DNA from: F1-80-MAGs062 sp046345315
GTDB taxonomy: Bacteria; Planctomycetota; Planctomycetia; Planctomycetales; Planctomycetaceae
NCBI GenBank assembly: GCA_046345315.1
Contig: JBKDKA010000148.1
Span: 1 to 64,000, forward strand
DNA: 64,000 nt
Direction of reading: 5' to 3'
Below are positions 43,901-53,369 of the stretch, piece by piece. Position 1 is the first letter of the stretch; each line of letters starts with the position of its first letter. Made by a program: the position numbers and the translations under genes. The notes beneath the pieces were generated by a model. The model saw only the letters and a list, made by a program, of their open reading frames with translations. It was not told the origin of the DNA and made no database searches.

Positions 43901-43994
43901 GGTGGTTTCGAAAACGGGGCTGACTCCCGACGGACGCGCTCTTTTCATTCAAACTCTGCGACCGCAAGGGTGCCTGTTTCGTTTTTGAAATGCG
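43901..43994 (-). repeat. Interspersed palindromic repeat, family A, copy 3
   Basis: In this orientation it reads GGTGGTTTCGAAAACGGGGC, TGACTCCCGACGG, then CGCAAGGGTGCCTGTTTCGT and TTTTGAAATGCG at the end. This is the reverse-strand version of copies 1 and 6. It occupies most of the gap before the PhyH gene. Confidence 0.75.
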
Positions 43995-44026
43995 TTCTTC
44001 TGACCTAACAGGTATTCCTTCCGACC

Positions 44027-44911
44027 ATGACACAGGTTTCCGATCTTTCTCTTCAGCATCAGCCTGTTTCCGATCTGTTTCCCTGGCAGGTTTCGGAATC
44101 GGATCGGGACGTCTGGCGTCTGAGCCCTGAAAAAATCGTGGAGTTCCAGGACCGCGGATTTGTGACCGGCCCGCGAATGCTGAACGATGGTCAGATAGAG
44201 CATCTTCGGGAAGAGCTGAGTCGACTCACGGAGCCGAATCATCCGGGAAAGGAATTCTGGTACGAATACAATTCGAATGAATCACGAGATCCTTCGCGAG
44301 TGCTCTTTCATGCACTGGGAGCATGGAGAATTGCTCCCGGATTTCATGACATACTCTGGAACGCGCCGCTGACAACCTGTGCTGAGCAGCTTCTTGGGGG
44401 AGATGTTCGATTCTGGCATGATCAGCTGTTCTGCAAACCGGCACGGCATGGTGGTGTGGTCGCCTGGCATCAGGACTATTCCTACTGGACACGCACGTCG
44501 CCGATGGCTCACCTGACCTGCTGGATCGGCCTTGATGACAGCACTGTCGATAACGGCTGCGTTCACTACATTCCGGGCAGTCATCACTGGAATCTTTTGC
44601 CGGTGACCGGACTGGCGGGTGACATGGAAGCGATCCGAAAGGCACTTACTGAGGAACAGTGGGAAACCTTTCGGAAGCCTGTTCCGGTGGAACTGCGTGC
44701 CGGGGAATGTGTCTTTCATCATCCGCTGACGATTCACGGTTCGTTTGAAAACCGTACGGAGCGACCTCGACGGGCGGTTGTGATGAACTATGTTCGTGAC
44801 GGAGTCTGCAGTCAGTCGGATCAGCCGCTGCTGGACGGGGTTCCTGTGATTCCGCCCAGCAAACCGCTCGACGGCCAGTTCTTCCCGCTGCTGTATCGGC
44901 GTGAACGGTGA
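44027..44911 (+). CDS. Phytanoyl-CoA dioxygenase (PhyH) family protein
   Basis: This 294-residue protein is a Fe(II)/2-oxoglutarate oxygenase of the PhyH type. Iron ligands are His148 and Asp150 (AWHQDYSYW) with distal His237 (HHPLTIHGS); Arg near 244-249 could bind 2-oxoglutarate. GCVHYIPGSHHWN near 177-189 is a family signature. Members hydroxylate lipids, ectoine, small metabolites or natural products; the substrate is unknown. It is cytoplasmic, with no signal peptide. The gene stands alone between repeat-containing gaps. Confidence 0.9.
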   Translation: MTQVSDLSLQHQPVSDLFPWQVSESDRDVWRLSPEKIVEFQDRGFVTGPRMLNDGQIEHLREELSRLTEPNHPGKEFWYEYNSNESRDPSRVLFHALGAWRIAPGFHDILWNAPLTTCAEQLLGGDVRFWHDQLFCKPARHGGVVAWHQDYSYWTRTSPMAHLTCWIGLDDSTVDNGCVHYIPGSHHWNLLPVTGLAGDMEAIRKALTEEQWETFRKPVPVELRAGECVFHHPLTIHGSFENRTERPRRAVVMNYVRDGVCSQSDQPLLDGVPVIPPSKPLDGQFFPLLYRRER

Positions 44912-44970
44912 ACGGTGATTCCGTGAAGCAGGGATACACCGAGTTAGATCGGTAAAGACAGCCGCACTCC

Positions 44971-44996
44971 CGTCATCCCCGCGCAGGCGGTGATCC
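44971..44996. repeat. REP-like palindrome (CCCGCGCAGGCGG type)
   Basis: CGTCATCCCCGCGCAGGCGG then TGATCC resembles the palindrome at 22035 and lies between the converging PhyH and 2-hydroxyacid dehydrogenase genes. Confidence 0.5.
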
Positions 44997-45004
44997 AGCC
45001 GAAC

Positions 45005-46048
45005 TCAGTGTCCACTGCCGGCGTGCGTTGGTTGCGCCCCTCCGGGTTCCACGAGAACCGAACCTTCTGAGAGCTGGCTTCCGGCCGCGAAACGCAGAAT
45101 GTTGTCGGTTGTTACGCGAGCGATCTCACTCAACGCTTCGTGAGTGAGAAAGGCCTGATGAGCCGTGACGAGTACATTCGGGAACGTCAGAAGTCGCGAC
45201 AGTTCATCATCCTGAAGAACTTCTGCGGAGTGATCTTCAAAGAACAGCCCCTCTTCCTCTTCGTAGACGTCGAGCGCGACACCGCCGAGTCGACCTGATT
45301 TCAGCGCGTCAATCAGAGCCGTCGTGTCGATCAGTTTTCCGCGGCTGGTATTCAGCAGGACGGCGCCGTGCTTCATGATCGCGAACGTCTCTGCATTCAG
45401 AAGGTATCGGGACTCCGGAGTCAGCGGAAGGTGCAGCGAAACGACATCGCTCGACGACAGCAGATCCCGGAACGGCACATACTCGATGCCGTGCTGCCCG
45501 GCCCAGTCATTCTGCGGAAAGGGATCATAGGCCAGTACCTTCATCCCGAATCCACGACAGATTTCTGCAGTGATGCGGCCGATTCGGCCTGTGCCGACAA
45601 TTCCCACGGTTCGACCGTGCAGGTCAAAACCGACGAGCCCCGCCAGTGAAAAGTTGTGTTCTCGAACTCGATTGTAAGCTTTGTGAATCCGGCGATTCAG
45701 TGACATGAGCAGTGTGATTGTGTGTTCTGCTACCGCGTGAGGTGAGTAGGCAGCGACGCGGACAACGCCGAGTCCCAATGACTTTGCGGTCGCAAGATCG
45801 ACGTTGTTGAAGCCGGCGCACCGCAGTGCCACGAGCTTCACGCCGAGGCCACTCAGAGTTTTCAGACAGGCGGCATCCAGCTGATCATTCACAAAGACAC
45901 AGACCACATCAGCACCGGCGGCTGTAGTGACTGTTTCTCCTGTGAGACGAAATTCGTGAAAGCGAAAGGCAATCTGGTCAGCCCCGGAAGCTCGGGAAAA
46001 ATAATCCCGGTCGTAGGACTTTGTATCGTAGAACGCCACTGCAGCCAT
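45005..46048 (-). CDS. D-2-hydroxyacid dehydrogenase (LdhA-like)
   Basis: This 347-residue NAD-dependent enzyme interconverts 2-oxo and D-2-hydroxy acids, most likely pyruvate and D-lactate. The Rossmann motif is VGIVGTGRIGR. The substrate Arg is in NTSRGKLID, the catalytic Glu in LDVYEEEEG, and the His in VTAHQAFLT. LRCAGFNNVDL and SPHAVAEH are typical of the LdhA branch. ATG 46046-46048 is fixed by AAGGAG eight bases upstream; an earlier frame start at 46099 would add 17 unsupported residues. It is transcribed away from gatC. Confidence 0.9.
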   Translation of the reverse strand: MAAVAFYDTKSYDRDYFSRASGADQIAFRFHEFRLTGETVTTAAGADVVCVFVNDQLDAACLKTLSGLGVKLVALRCAGFNNVDLATAKSLGLGVVRVAAYSPHAVAEHTITLLMSLNRRIHKAYNRVREHNFSLAGLVGFDLHGRTVGIVGTGRIGRITAEICRGFGMKVLAYDPFPQNDWAGQHGIEYVPFRDLLSSSDVVSLHLPLTPESRYLLNAETFAIMKHGAVLLNTSRGKLIDTTALIDALKSGRLGGVALDVYEEEEGLFFEDHSAEVLQDDELSRLLTFPNVLVTAHQAFLTHEALSEIARVTTDNILRFAAGSQLSEGSVLVEPGGAQPTHAGSGH

Positions 46049-46199
46049 GTTGCTCACTCCTTTTTCAGTATTGGATGGTACAAACCATGGCCCCATCAAT
46101 GAAGCAGCTCAGCAATGCAGATCAACGAATCAGGAATCTGCCGGTCGGAAACTCAGACAGCGATGGCTGGTAACCAGCACCTCTTCTGATCACAATACC

Positions 46200-46291
46200 G
46201 GTGGTTTCAAGACCGAGACTGGCTCCTGACTGACGCCGTTTTTGCGTGCAGAATCTGCATCTGCAGGCGTGGCTTTCCCGGTCTTGAAATT
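46200..46291 (-). repeat. Interspersed palindromic repeat, family A, copy 4
   Basis: GGTGGTTTCAAGACCGAGAC, TGGCTCCTGAC, and the end GGCGTGGCTTTCCCGGTCTT then GAAAT. The core contains TGCAGAATCTGCATCTGCAG, similar in style to copy 1. It lies in the divergent gap between the dehydrogenase and gatC, so it may affect their promoters. Confidence 0.7.
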
Positions 46292-46331
46292 TGGCGGAAT
46301 TACCAATTTCATCGGACGTGCGGATTGAGTC

Positions 46332-46625
46332 ATGGATCGTGGTGAAGTTCAGAAAGTGGCGTCACTTGCGAGGCTGAAGCTGAGTGATGACGAATTGACG
46401 ACATTCGGAGAACAGCTGACGGCGATTCTCGACTATGTTCATCTTCTGGATGAAGTGGACATCGACGGGGTGCTGCCGATGCCTCATGCCATTGATCTTC
46501 AGAATGTGTTTCGGGACGACATTCGAAAGCCGTCGCTGGAACGTGGTGAGGCGCTGTCGAACGCTCCACGCACCGACGGTCGATTCTTTCAGGTTCCTCG
46601 GGTGCTCGAAGAAAAGGGCGGCTGA
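46332..46625 (+). CDS. gatC: Aspartyl/glutamyl-tRNA amidotransferase subunit C
   Basis: This 97-residue small subunit stabilises GatA in the GatCAB complex, which converts Glu-tRNA(Gln) or Asp-tRNA(Asn) to the amide form. Family pattern: VQKVASLARLKLSDDEL, QLTAILDYVHLLDEVD, RDDIRKPSLERGEALSNAP and FFQVPRVLE. The length is normal. gatA follows after 110 bp on the same strand; gatB is not in the window. The ATG at 46332 matches the family N terminus. Confidence 0.95.
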   Translation: MDRGEVQKVASLARLKLSDDELTTFGEQLTAILDYVHLLDEVDIDGVLPMPHAIDLQNVFRDDIRKPSLERGEALSNAPRTDGRFFQVPRVLEEKGG

Positions 46626-46735
46626 CCGAGCTCGTGCTCGCTGTGCCCTGATGGCTCCCATGCCCGGCGCTGTCATTCTTCGATGACGCGACCACGCGAC
46701 CAGACGATACGGGAAGAAGGTTACGCGGAACTTTT

Positions 46736-48202
46736 ATGTCACTCACATTTCTTGAAACACATGATCTCCATGAGCAGCTCACGAGCGGTTCTCTGACCAG
46801 TCGTGACCTGACCGCCGAGTGTCTCGCGCAGATACGGCAGCACAATGCTCGTCTGAATGCGTTTGTTCATCTTGATGAAGATGCAGCGCTGCAGCAGGCG
46901 GAAGAAATTGATCGTCGCAGGCAGTCCGGGCAGACGGTGGGGATCCTTGCAGGGCTGCCAGTAGCGCTCAAGGACAACATCTGCCAGCGTCACGTGCCGA
47001 CGACGTGCGGCAGCGAGATGCTGAAGACGTTTCGCCCTCCATACGACGCTCATGTGGTAGAACGCCTTCGAGCTGCCGATGGTGTGATCATCGGGAAAGT
47101 CAATCTTGATGAGTTCGCGATGGGGTCGTCGACAGAAACCTCATGCTTCGGGGCCAGTCGAAATCCCTGGAACGATCAGCATTCCGCGGGAGGTTCCAGC
47201 GGTGGTGCCGCGGTGGCTGTGGCTTCCGGCATGGTTCCGCTGAGTCTCGGGTCAGACACCGGCGGTTCGATCCGACAGCCGGCCTCGTTCTGCGGAATCG
47301 TGGGAATGAAACCGACATACGGTCGCGTTTCCAGATACGGACTGGTCGCTTACGCCAGTTCGCTGGACCAGATCGGGCCATTTGCAAGAGACGCGGCCGG
47401 AGCGGCTCTGCTGCTGCAGGCCATTGGTGGACATGATCACCGCGACACGACATCACTGACGGAGCCGCTTCCTTCGCTGATGGATGAAATCAGGAAACCG
47501 CTTCGAGGTCTTCGCATCGGGATTGTCGAAGAACATTTTGGTGAGGGCATATCTCCTGATGTGCAGACTGCAGTTCGTCGGGCGGTGGATGCGCTTGAGA
47601 CTGCCGGAGGGCGAGTCGTACCGGTGAAGCTTCCGCATTCGAAATACTCGATTGCCACATATTACCTGATTGCCTCCAGTGAAGCGTCCAGCAATCTCGC
47701 TCGGTATGACGGCATTCATTACGGACATCGAGCGGAGAAGTTCGCTGATCTTGTTGATCTTTACTGTCAGAGCCGTGGTGAATCATTTGGTGCGGAAGTC
47801 AAGCGGCGGATCATGCTCGGCACGTATGCGCTCTCCGCCGGATACTACGATGCCTATTACCTTCGGGCTCTGAAGGTTCGTCGCAGGATTCGAGAAGACT
47901 TTGATAAGGCGTTTGAGAATGTGGATGTGATTGCCGGCCCGGTGGCGCCGACCGCCGCGTTTCGTCTGGGTGAGAAGCTCAACGATCCGCTGTCCATGTA
48001 TCTCAGCGACATCTACACCATCAGCGCCAACCTCGCCGGGATCCCGGGGATCTCCGTTCCCTGCGGATTCACAGCGGAACACCTGCCTGTGGGGCTGCAG
48101 TTGCTGGCTCCGGCGCTGCACGATGCTCGCCTGCTTCAGGTGGCTCATCAATATCAGCAGCTGACCATGTGGCATCAGCAGTATCCAGTCATGAAATGCT
48201 GA
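46736..48202 (+). CDS. gatA: Aspartyl/glutamyl-tRNA amidotransferase subunit A
   Basis: This 488-residue amidase releases ammonia from glutamine for tRNA-dependent amidation. The Ser-cisSer-Lys triad is visible: Lys79 (VALKDNI), Ser154 (AGGSSGG) and Ser178 (DTGGSIRQPAS). The length is standard. The ATG at 46736 gives MSLTFLETHDL, typical of the family. It forms a functional pair with gatC upstream. A family A repeat begins eight bases after the stop. Confidence 0.96.
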   Translation: MSLTFLETHDLHEQLTSGSLTSRDLTAECLAQIRQHNARLNAFVHLDEDAALQQAEEIDRRRQSGQTVGILAGLPVALKDNICQRHVPTTCGSEMLKTFRPPYDAHVVERLRAADGVIIGKVNLDEFAMGSSTETSCFGASRNPWNDQHSAGGSSGGAAVAVASGMVPLSLGSDTGGSIRQPASFCGIVGMKPTYGRVSRYGLVAYASSLDQIGPFARDAAGAALLLQAIGGHDHRDTTSLTEPLPSLMDEIRKPLRGLRIGIVEEHFGEGISPDVQTAVRRAVDALETAGGRVVPVKLPHSKYSIATYYLIASSEASSNLARYDGIHYGHRAEKFADLVDLYCQSRGESFGAEVKRRIMLGTYALSAGYYDAYYLRALKVRRRIREDFDKAFENVDVIAGPVAPTAAFRLGEKLNDPLSMYLSDIYTISANLAGIPGISVPCGFTAEHLPVGLQLLAPALHDARLLQVAHQYQQLTMWHQQYPVMKC

Positions 48203-48210
48203 CGTAGAAC

Positions 48211-48300
48211 GCGTAACAAAACCGGGACTGGCTCCCGCCGAGAGTCTGAAACGATTGAGAACGGTGACTTTCAAGGGTGCCTGTCCCGGTTTTGTTAGAG
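48211..48300. repeat. Interspersed palindromic repeat, family A, copy 5
   Basis: It begins TAACAAAACCGGGACTGGCT and CCCGCC, and ends CAAGGGTGCCTGTCCCGGTT then TTGTTA. The outer 14-16 bases are a near-perfect inverted repeat, the best preserved termini of the family. It lies immediately after gatA and may fold as its 3' hairpin. Confidence 0.8.
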
Positions 48301-48365
48301 CCTCTTAGTTGTTTCAGGGGATATTCGCAGTTCCTGCTTCCTGTGAAATCAGAAACGGCCATCGA

Positions 48366-49301
48366 ATGAGATTTACGTTCCGGACTGTGGCGAGCATCAG
48401 CGTTCGGATCACATTCCTTCTGGCAATTCTGTCAGTCACGATCACTCCTGCGGCGGCTGCCGGGGAGTTTCCGGACGCAATCGTGCGGTTTCGTCAGTTG
48501 CAGGAGAAGCCTGTCTTTGAGGCTCGTCCGGGGCACTGGGATGCGAAGATCCGTGAACGCGGATGGATCCTGAAGGAAGGTGAAACCTGGAAACTGTGGT
48601 ACACCGGGTACGATCCGGCTCAGCAGCCGCCGATGATGAAACTCGGCTATGCCACCTCAGCAGATGGAATCTCCTGGACGAGGTATCGGGAGGAGCCTCT
48701 GATTGATTCCTTCTGGGTGGAAGACATGATGATTGTGCATCATGGTGATCAGTATCTGATGTTCGCAGAGGGGGCAGGTGATCAGGCACAGCTGCTGACG
48801 TCTCCCGATGGGATCTCCTGGACGCGAACCGGAACGCTGGACGTGCGACTGCAGAATGGCGAGAAGATACCTCCCGGGCCGTATGGTACTCCGGTGGCTT
48901 TCTTCGAAAACGGCGTCTGGAATCTTTTCTATGAACGGAGTGACACGGGAATCTGGCTGGCACGTTCGACGGATCTGAAAGTCTGGACGAACGTCAGCGA
49001 TAAGCCTGTCATCGTTCCCGGACCGGACACGTATGACGCACTCATGATCGCCATGAACCAGGTGCTTCAGATTGACGGCAGGTATTATGCGGTGCTTCAC
49101 GGCACAGGTACCCCTCAGAAGCCCCGGCAGTGGTGTACCTTTGTTGCGTCATCAGATGATCTGATTCACTGGAAGAAATACTCCGGGAATCCATTGCTGC
49201 CGATTCCGGATAATCGATCCAGCGGACAGCTCGTTCGTGACGGGGCCGGCTTCCGGCTGTACACAATGCATGATCGAGTGGATGTTCACTTACCGGATTG
49301 A
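48366..49301 (+). CDS. Secreted glycoside-hydrolase-like five-bladed propeller (GH43/GH32-type) protein
   Basis: This 311-residue protein has a signal peptide (SVRITFLLAILSVTITPAAAAG). Repeats of the form W-x-LWYTGYD, KLGYATSADGISWTR, QLLTSPDGISWTR and FVASSDDLIHWKKY are typical of the beta-fructosidase/arabinanase superfamily. The catalytic acidic triad cannot be assigned with certainty from the sequence. It is likely periplasmic or extracellular and acts on or binds glycans. ATG 48366 is chosen to place the signal peptide at the start; an ATG at 48309 would add 19 residues. No operon partner is visible. Confidence 0.75.
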   Translation: MRFTFRTVASISVRITFLLAILSVTITPAAAAGEFPDAIVRFRQLQEKPVFEARPGHWDAKIRERGWILKEGETWKLWYTGYDPAQQPPMMKLGYATSADGISWTRYREEPLIDSFWVEDMMIVHHGDQYLMFAEGAGDQAQLLTSPDGISWTRTGTLDVRLQNGEKIPPGPYGTPVAFFENGVWNLFYERSDTGIWLARSTDLKVWTNVSDKPVIVPGPDTYDALMIAMNQVLQIDGRYYAVLHGTGTPQKPRQWCTFVASSDDLIHWKKYSGNPLLPIPDNRSSGQLVRDGAGFRLYTMHDRVDVHLPD

Positions 49302-49458
49302 GTGGCCTGCCTTTTCCTGATTGCAATCTCTGAAACCTCGCAATACACTCGAAATGGAGTGTCTGCATGTGCACGTGAGGTAATGCGACGAGTGCGATGT
49401 CATGTGGCGTGAGAATCCGTTGACCGGTGATCCAGATTCAGTCCTGCGGGAAAAAGCA

Positions 49459-50775
49459 ATGAAGATTTATTGCCATTTGGTGAATTACACGTGTGCTCTC
49501 CTGTTGATGGCAGAACCGTTTTCCAGCGTCAACGGAGAATCATGGCCGGGTTTCCGCGGAAAAACCGGAAACGGTGTCTCTGAGGAAAAAGCCGTTCCAT
49601 TTCGCTGGAGCGAGACAGAAGGTGTGGCATGGAATGCCGTGATTCGCGGGGTCGGGAACTCATCGCCTGCCGTCGTTGGAGACCGCATTTATCTGACCAG
49701 TTTCGATCCCAAAGACCGCAGTTTGTGGGCATCTGCATACTCACGAAAGGACGGTCAGCTACTGTGGGAGAAAAGCATCGGATCGGGGTCGCTTGTTGCC
49801 TATGGTCCTCCGAACCTTTATGAGCATCGCCATGACCCGGCCACGGCATCACCGTGTGCTGATGACGACGGAAACGTCTATGCGTTTTTTGGTACAGGTG
49901 ATCTCGTATGCCTGGATCGTGATGGCAACGAGAAATGGCGACACTATTTCCCGGACGAATACGGTCCATACGATATGAAGTTCGGAATGGGCTCCTCGCC
50001 GCGATTGTGGGGGGATCTGCTCATCATTGCCTGTATTCACAAAGGGCCGTCCTACGTTCTTGCTTTGGATCGGAAAACGGGGAAAGAAGTCTGGCTGGCG
50101 GATCGAAATTACCCTGCGATGGGGGATGCAACCGATGCGTATACATCTCCTGTTGTGCTGGAGCAGTCGGGACGAACTCCGCAACTGATCGTTTCCGGAT
50201 GCGATCACGTTGATGCATACGATATCACGACCGGGAAACGCATCTGGTATAACGGCAGTCTCGTTATCCCGGGAGAAGAGTATGGCCGAACAATTGTGTC
50301 CCCTGCAGTGGGTGACGGAATCGTCATTGCAAACTCGGCCAAAGACCAGCACTGCATTGCAGTACGAGCTGATGGGGCCGGTGATGTAATGGGCAGCAGT
50401 CACGAACTCTGGAAGGGCAAGGGAATGGCCGATTGCCCGACGCCGACAGTTCACAGTGGGATCGTGTACTCAGTGCGCGACGATGGTGTCGGGGCTGCTT
50501 TCGATGTGAAGACCGGAAAGGAAATCTGGAAACAGCGGATTGTGCCAGGGAGAACTCAGGCATCGCCGCTTGTGGCAGACGGCATGGTCTTTTTTCTGGC
50601 GCTCGACGGAAAATGTACTGTCGTAAAAGAGGGAACGAACTACGAAGTCGTCTCAAAGAACTCGTTGCCCGTTGGTGACTATTATGCGACTCCTGCAATC
50701 AGTGACGGAATGATCTTTCTGCGGGAGCGGTCGAAGCTTTATGCGATCCAGGGGATCGCTGTCGCGTCCGAATGA
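49459..50775 (+). CDS. Secreted PQQ-like beta-propeller repeat protein
   Basis: This 438-residue protein has a signal peptide (KIYCHLVNYTCALLLMAEPF), then WPGFRGKTGNGVSEEKAVP, the typical opening of this family. Blade motifs are LDRDGNEKWRHYF, LDRKTGKEVWLAD, YDITTGKRIWYNG and FDVKTGKEIWKQR. It is paralogous to the protein at 17427. It is probably exported, with a ligand-binding or enzymatic role unknown. ATG 49459 is selected because GGGAAAAAGC precedes it; the earlier ATG at 49402 would bury the signal peptide. The following 271-bp gap (50776-51046) shows nothing recognisable. Confidence 0.87.
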   Translation: MKIYCHLVNYTCALLLMAEPFSSVNGESWPGFRGKTGNGVSEEKAVPFRWSETEGVAWNAVIRGVGNSSPAVVGDRIYLTSFDPKDRSLWASAYSRKDGQLLWEKSIGSGSLVAYGPPNLYEHRHDPATASPCADDDGNVYAFFGTGDLVCLDRDGNEKWRHYFPDEYGPYDMKFGMGSSPRLWGDLLIIACIHKGPSYVLALDRKTGKEVWLADRNYPAMGDATDAYTSPVVLEQSGRTPQLIVSGCDHVDAYDITTGKRIWYNGSLVIPGEEYGRTIVSPAVGDGIVIANSAKDQHCIAVRADGAGDVMGSSHELWKGKGMADCPTPTVHSGIVYSVRDDGVGAAFDVKTGKEIWKQRIVPGRTQASPLVADGMVFFLALDGKCTVVKEGTNYEVVSKNSLPVGDYYATPAISDGMIFLRERSKLYAIQGIAVASE

Positions 50776-51046
50776 CTGAATTGCCTCGGGGCAGGGACTG
50801 GAATCGTCCTGCCGTCTGACTGTACCTCACAAAAGTCAGATTAACGCACTCCTGATCAGCCGAAGTCCGTGTCGAGGATTGGGGGTTGTTCTCCATTCTC
50901 GCAGAGGCAGGTTTTAAATCACGGTTTCTGTTGCCTGTTCGGCGGCTGTCTGCCGTCGAGTCAATAATGCCATGCGGAGAGCTGTTTCGCTTCCGCTAGC
51001 CGCACATTTCTAGTCTTTGGATGTCTTTCCGCCGAGGTACTGTTCG

Positions 51047-51958
51047 ATGTCGAGATTCATATGGTTGATGGTTCTGGCTTTGACCTCCACAGCGACTGGA
51101 TTGATGACAGTCGCGAAAGCTGCTGAGGGACTTGAATTTGAGCCATCGACAACGCATTTTCAATTGCCGGATGGCGTGACTCTGGGGGCAGTCTCGGGGG
51201 TCGGCGTGGATGACGCAGGCAACGTTTATCTGCTGCAGCGGCAGGCTCCACCAGTGATGTGTTTTGATCGTTCCGGAAAATTTGTGCGTTCATTCGGTGA
51301 CAACCTTGTGGGCACTGGCCATGGTCTTGCTGTGGATCCTGAGGGGAATGTCTGGGTGACCGATACCGGACACCATCTGGTGTTCAAATTCAGTCCGGAG
51401 GGAAAACTTCTGCTCGCGCTGGGGCAATCCGACAAGCCGGGCACCGGTGAGAACCAGTTTGACAAACCGACTCACACTGCGTTCGGCAGCAACGGTGATG
51501 TATTCGTTACCGACGGTTACGGTAATTCGCGAATTGTGCGGCTGAATTCTGATGGTAAGTTCATTCAGGAGTGGGGTAAGGCTGGTGCCGGACCAGGCGA
51601 ATTCAAATCGCCGCATGCGGCGATCGTGGACAACATGGGTAGGCTGCTGGTCTGCGATCGGGACAACCAACGGATTCAGATCTTCAGTCAGGATGGCATG
51701 CTTCTGGAAACATGGAGCGGTTACACCCCGTTCGGAATTGCAATTGACGGTCATGGGATGGTGTTTACGGCTGATGGAAAACTGAATCAGATTTCTCAGC
51801 TTGACAGCAAAGGGATGATCGTCAGAAGCTGGGGCAAAGAGGGTGTTGAGCCCGGGCAGTTCAAGACGCCGCATCTCATCACTGCCGACAAATCTGGAAA
51901 TCTCTACGTCGCGGAGGTCGGCGGTCGAAGACTTCAGATGTTGAAACGTCGCCAGTAA
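51047..51958 (+). CDS. Secreted NHL-repeat beta-propeller protein
   Basis: This 303-residue protein has a signal peptide (FIWLMVLALTSTATGLMTVAKA) and about six NHL repeats: GVGVDDAGNVYLLQ, GLAVDPEGNVWVTDTGHH, TAFGSNGDVFVTDGYGNSRI, AAIVDNMGRLLVCDRDNQRIQIF and LITADKSGNLYVAEVGGRRLQ. The pattern is close to peptidyl-alpha-hydroxyglycine alpha-amidating lyase, but lyase activity is not implied. It is probably extracellular or periplasmic. CGAGG lies 10 bases before the ATG at 51047. Independent transcription is likely. Confidence 0.87.
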   Translation: MSRFIWLMVLALTSTATGLMTVAKAAEGLEFEPSTTHFQLPDGVTLGAVSGVGVDDAGNVYLLQRQAPPVMCFDRSGKFVRSFGDNLVGTGHGLAVDPEGNVWVTDTGHHLVFKFSPEGKLLLALGQSDKPGTGENQFDKPTHTAFGSNGDVFVTDGYGNSRIVRLNSDGKFIQEWGKAGAGPGEFKSPHAAIVDNMGRLLVCDRDNQRIQIFSQDGMLLETWSGYTPFGIAIDGHGMVFTADGKLNQISQLDSKGMIVRSWGKEGVEPGQFKTPHLITADKSGNLYVAEVGGRRLQMLKRRQ

Positions 51959-52131
51959 GCGGCCTCAATGCAGAAAATCATTGTGATTCAGGATTCCCTT
52001 CTGCATCATGGCATCAGTGAGTGGAAATTCGCTGATCATTCATTGAAACCATAGCCCAATGACTGGAGCTCGAAGTGTGATTCGTGCTCTGCATCCGCTT
52101 CCGTTCAGCTATCAGTAAAGAGATTTCGAGT

Positions 52132-53031
52132 ATGCATCATCGCTTTCGATTTGTACGGTGTTTTGCTGTTTCTGCAGTGTGTTTCTGTCTTTTCATCAGC
52201 GATCTGCACCTCAACTCCAGTTTGGCGACGGATGCGGCAACGGAGATCATTACAAACTCGATCGGGATGCAGCTGAAAGAGATTCCGGCGGGCCAGTTTC
52301 TGATGGGAGCCCCGGAAACCGAATCCGGATCCCGCATTGACGAGCGACCGGTCCATCAGGTCACGATTTCGAAGGCCTTCCGTCTAGGCGTTTATGAGGT
52401 GACGCAGGCTGAGTATCTGAAAGTGACAGCGACGAATCCTGCCTACTTCAGCTCCACCGGTGATGGTCGTGACAAGGTCAAAGAGCTGAATTGCGATCGG
52501 CTCCCGGTGGAGCAGGTGTCGTGGGACGACGCGGTTGCATTCTGCGAGAAGCTTTCTGCTTTGCCGGAAGAGAAAGCGGCTGGGCGTGTCTACCGCCTGC
52601 CGACCGAAGCGGAATGGCAGTATTCATGTCGAGCGGGAACTGACACGCCGTTTCATTTCGGCAATGCGATGGGGTCCTCCGATGCGAATATCAATGGGAA
52701 TTTCCCGTATGGTGGCGCACCACGCGGTCCATTTCTCGGACGGACTGTCCCTGTCGGATCGTACAAACCAAATGCATTCGGGCTTTATGACATGCATGGG
52801 AATGTGGCGGAGCTGACTGCGGATCGTTATGGACGAAAGTATTTTGAGGAGTCTCCGAGCGTTGATCCGAAAGGGCCTGAGAACGGAAATGATCGCGTCG
52901 TACTGGGCGGAAGCTGGGGCACCGATGCATCGCGATGCCGTTCGGCATTTCGTCGCAGTAACGCGACATCCGGGAAAGCCTACTATTTCGGATTCCGCGT
53001 CGCATGCGACCTTGCCGGCTCAAGCAATTAG
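52132..53031 (+). CDS. Secreted SUMF1/formylglycine-generating-enzyme-like protein
   Basis: This 299-residue protein has a signal peptide (CFAVSAVCFCLFISDLHLNS) and a full SUMF1 domain: NSIGMQLKEIPAGQFLMGAP, RLGVYEVTQAEYLKV, YRLPTEAEWQYSCRAGTD, NAFGLYDMHGNVAELTADRYG, VVLGGSWGTDASRCRSAFRR and FGFRVA. The paired cysteines used by formylglycine-generating enzyme for catalysis are not seen at the expected C-terminal position, so it is a family relative with unknown role. It is the second such protein in the window (other at 9462), but this one has the more complete N-terminal SUMF1 motif. ATG 52132 is chosen to begin at the signal peptide. Confidence 0.87.
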   Translation: MHHRFRFVRCFAVSAVCFCLFISDLHLNSSLATDAATEIITNSIGMQLKEIPAGQFLMGAPETESGSRIDERPVHQVTISKAFRLGVYEVTQAEYLKVTATNPAYFSSTGDGRDKVKELNCDRLPVEQVSWDDAVAFCEKLSALPEEKAAGRVYRLPTEAEWQYSCRAGTDTPFHFGNAMGSSDANINGNFPYGGAPRGPFLGRTVPVGSYKPNAFGLYDMHGNVAELTADRYGRKYFEESPSVDPKGPENGNDRVVLGGSWGTDASRCRSAFRRSNATSGKAYYFGFRVACDLAGSSN

Positions 53032-53369
53032 AGACCAGAAGACGATGATCGGCTGACCATACTGGTTCAGCTTCACTGCATTTGAATGCGCAGGATCATT
53101 GACGCAAGTTTCATCATTTGTTGGCAAAAACTTCTTTTTTTTGTTTTTAGGGGTTTATCCTGATTCGGATATTTCTAGAATCGGTAATCATAAATCGTTT
53201 AGAATTTGTGCGATCCCTCCTCGACTTTCAGCTGTGCGCCCCATTCGTGGTGAACGCTTGATTGTGGGTGGAATGGCGCTATCGTTTTGAAATCGTGTTT
53301 TTCAGTAAGACGGATTGTTTCCGTCGCTAATGGTTTACTCGCTTTTTATTTCTTGGAAAGGGTCTCTCA
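53032..53369 (+). other. AT-rich leader before the DUF1559 gene
   Basis: This 338-bp gap holds no gene. It is clearly richer in A and T than its surroundings, with T-runs near 53130-53147 and several TAGAAT-like hexamers (53174, 53199). I could not settle on one promoter. The composition change and the length suggest a strong or regulated promoter with a long untranslated leader for the pilin-like gene. Confidence 0.35.

Noticed and set aside
50776..51046. Possible decayed gene in the gap before the NHL gene
   Set aside because: No frame shows family resemblance over more than a few residues, so I report the gap as empty.
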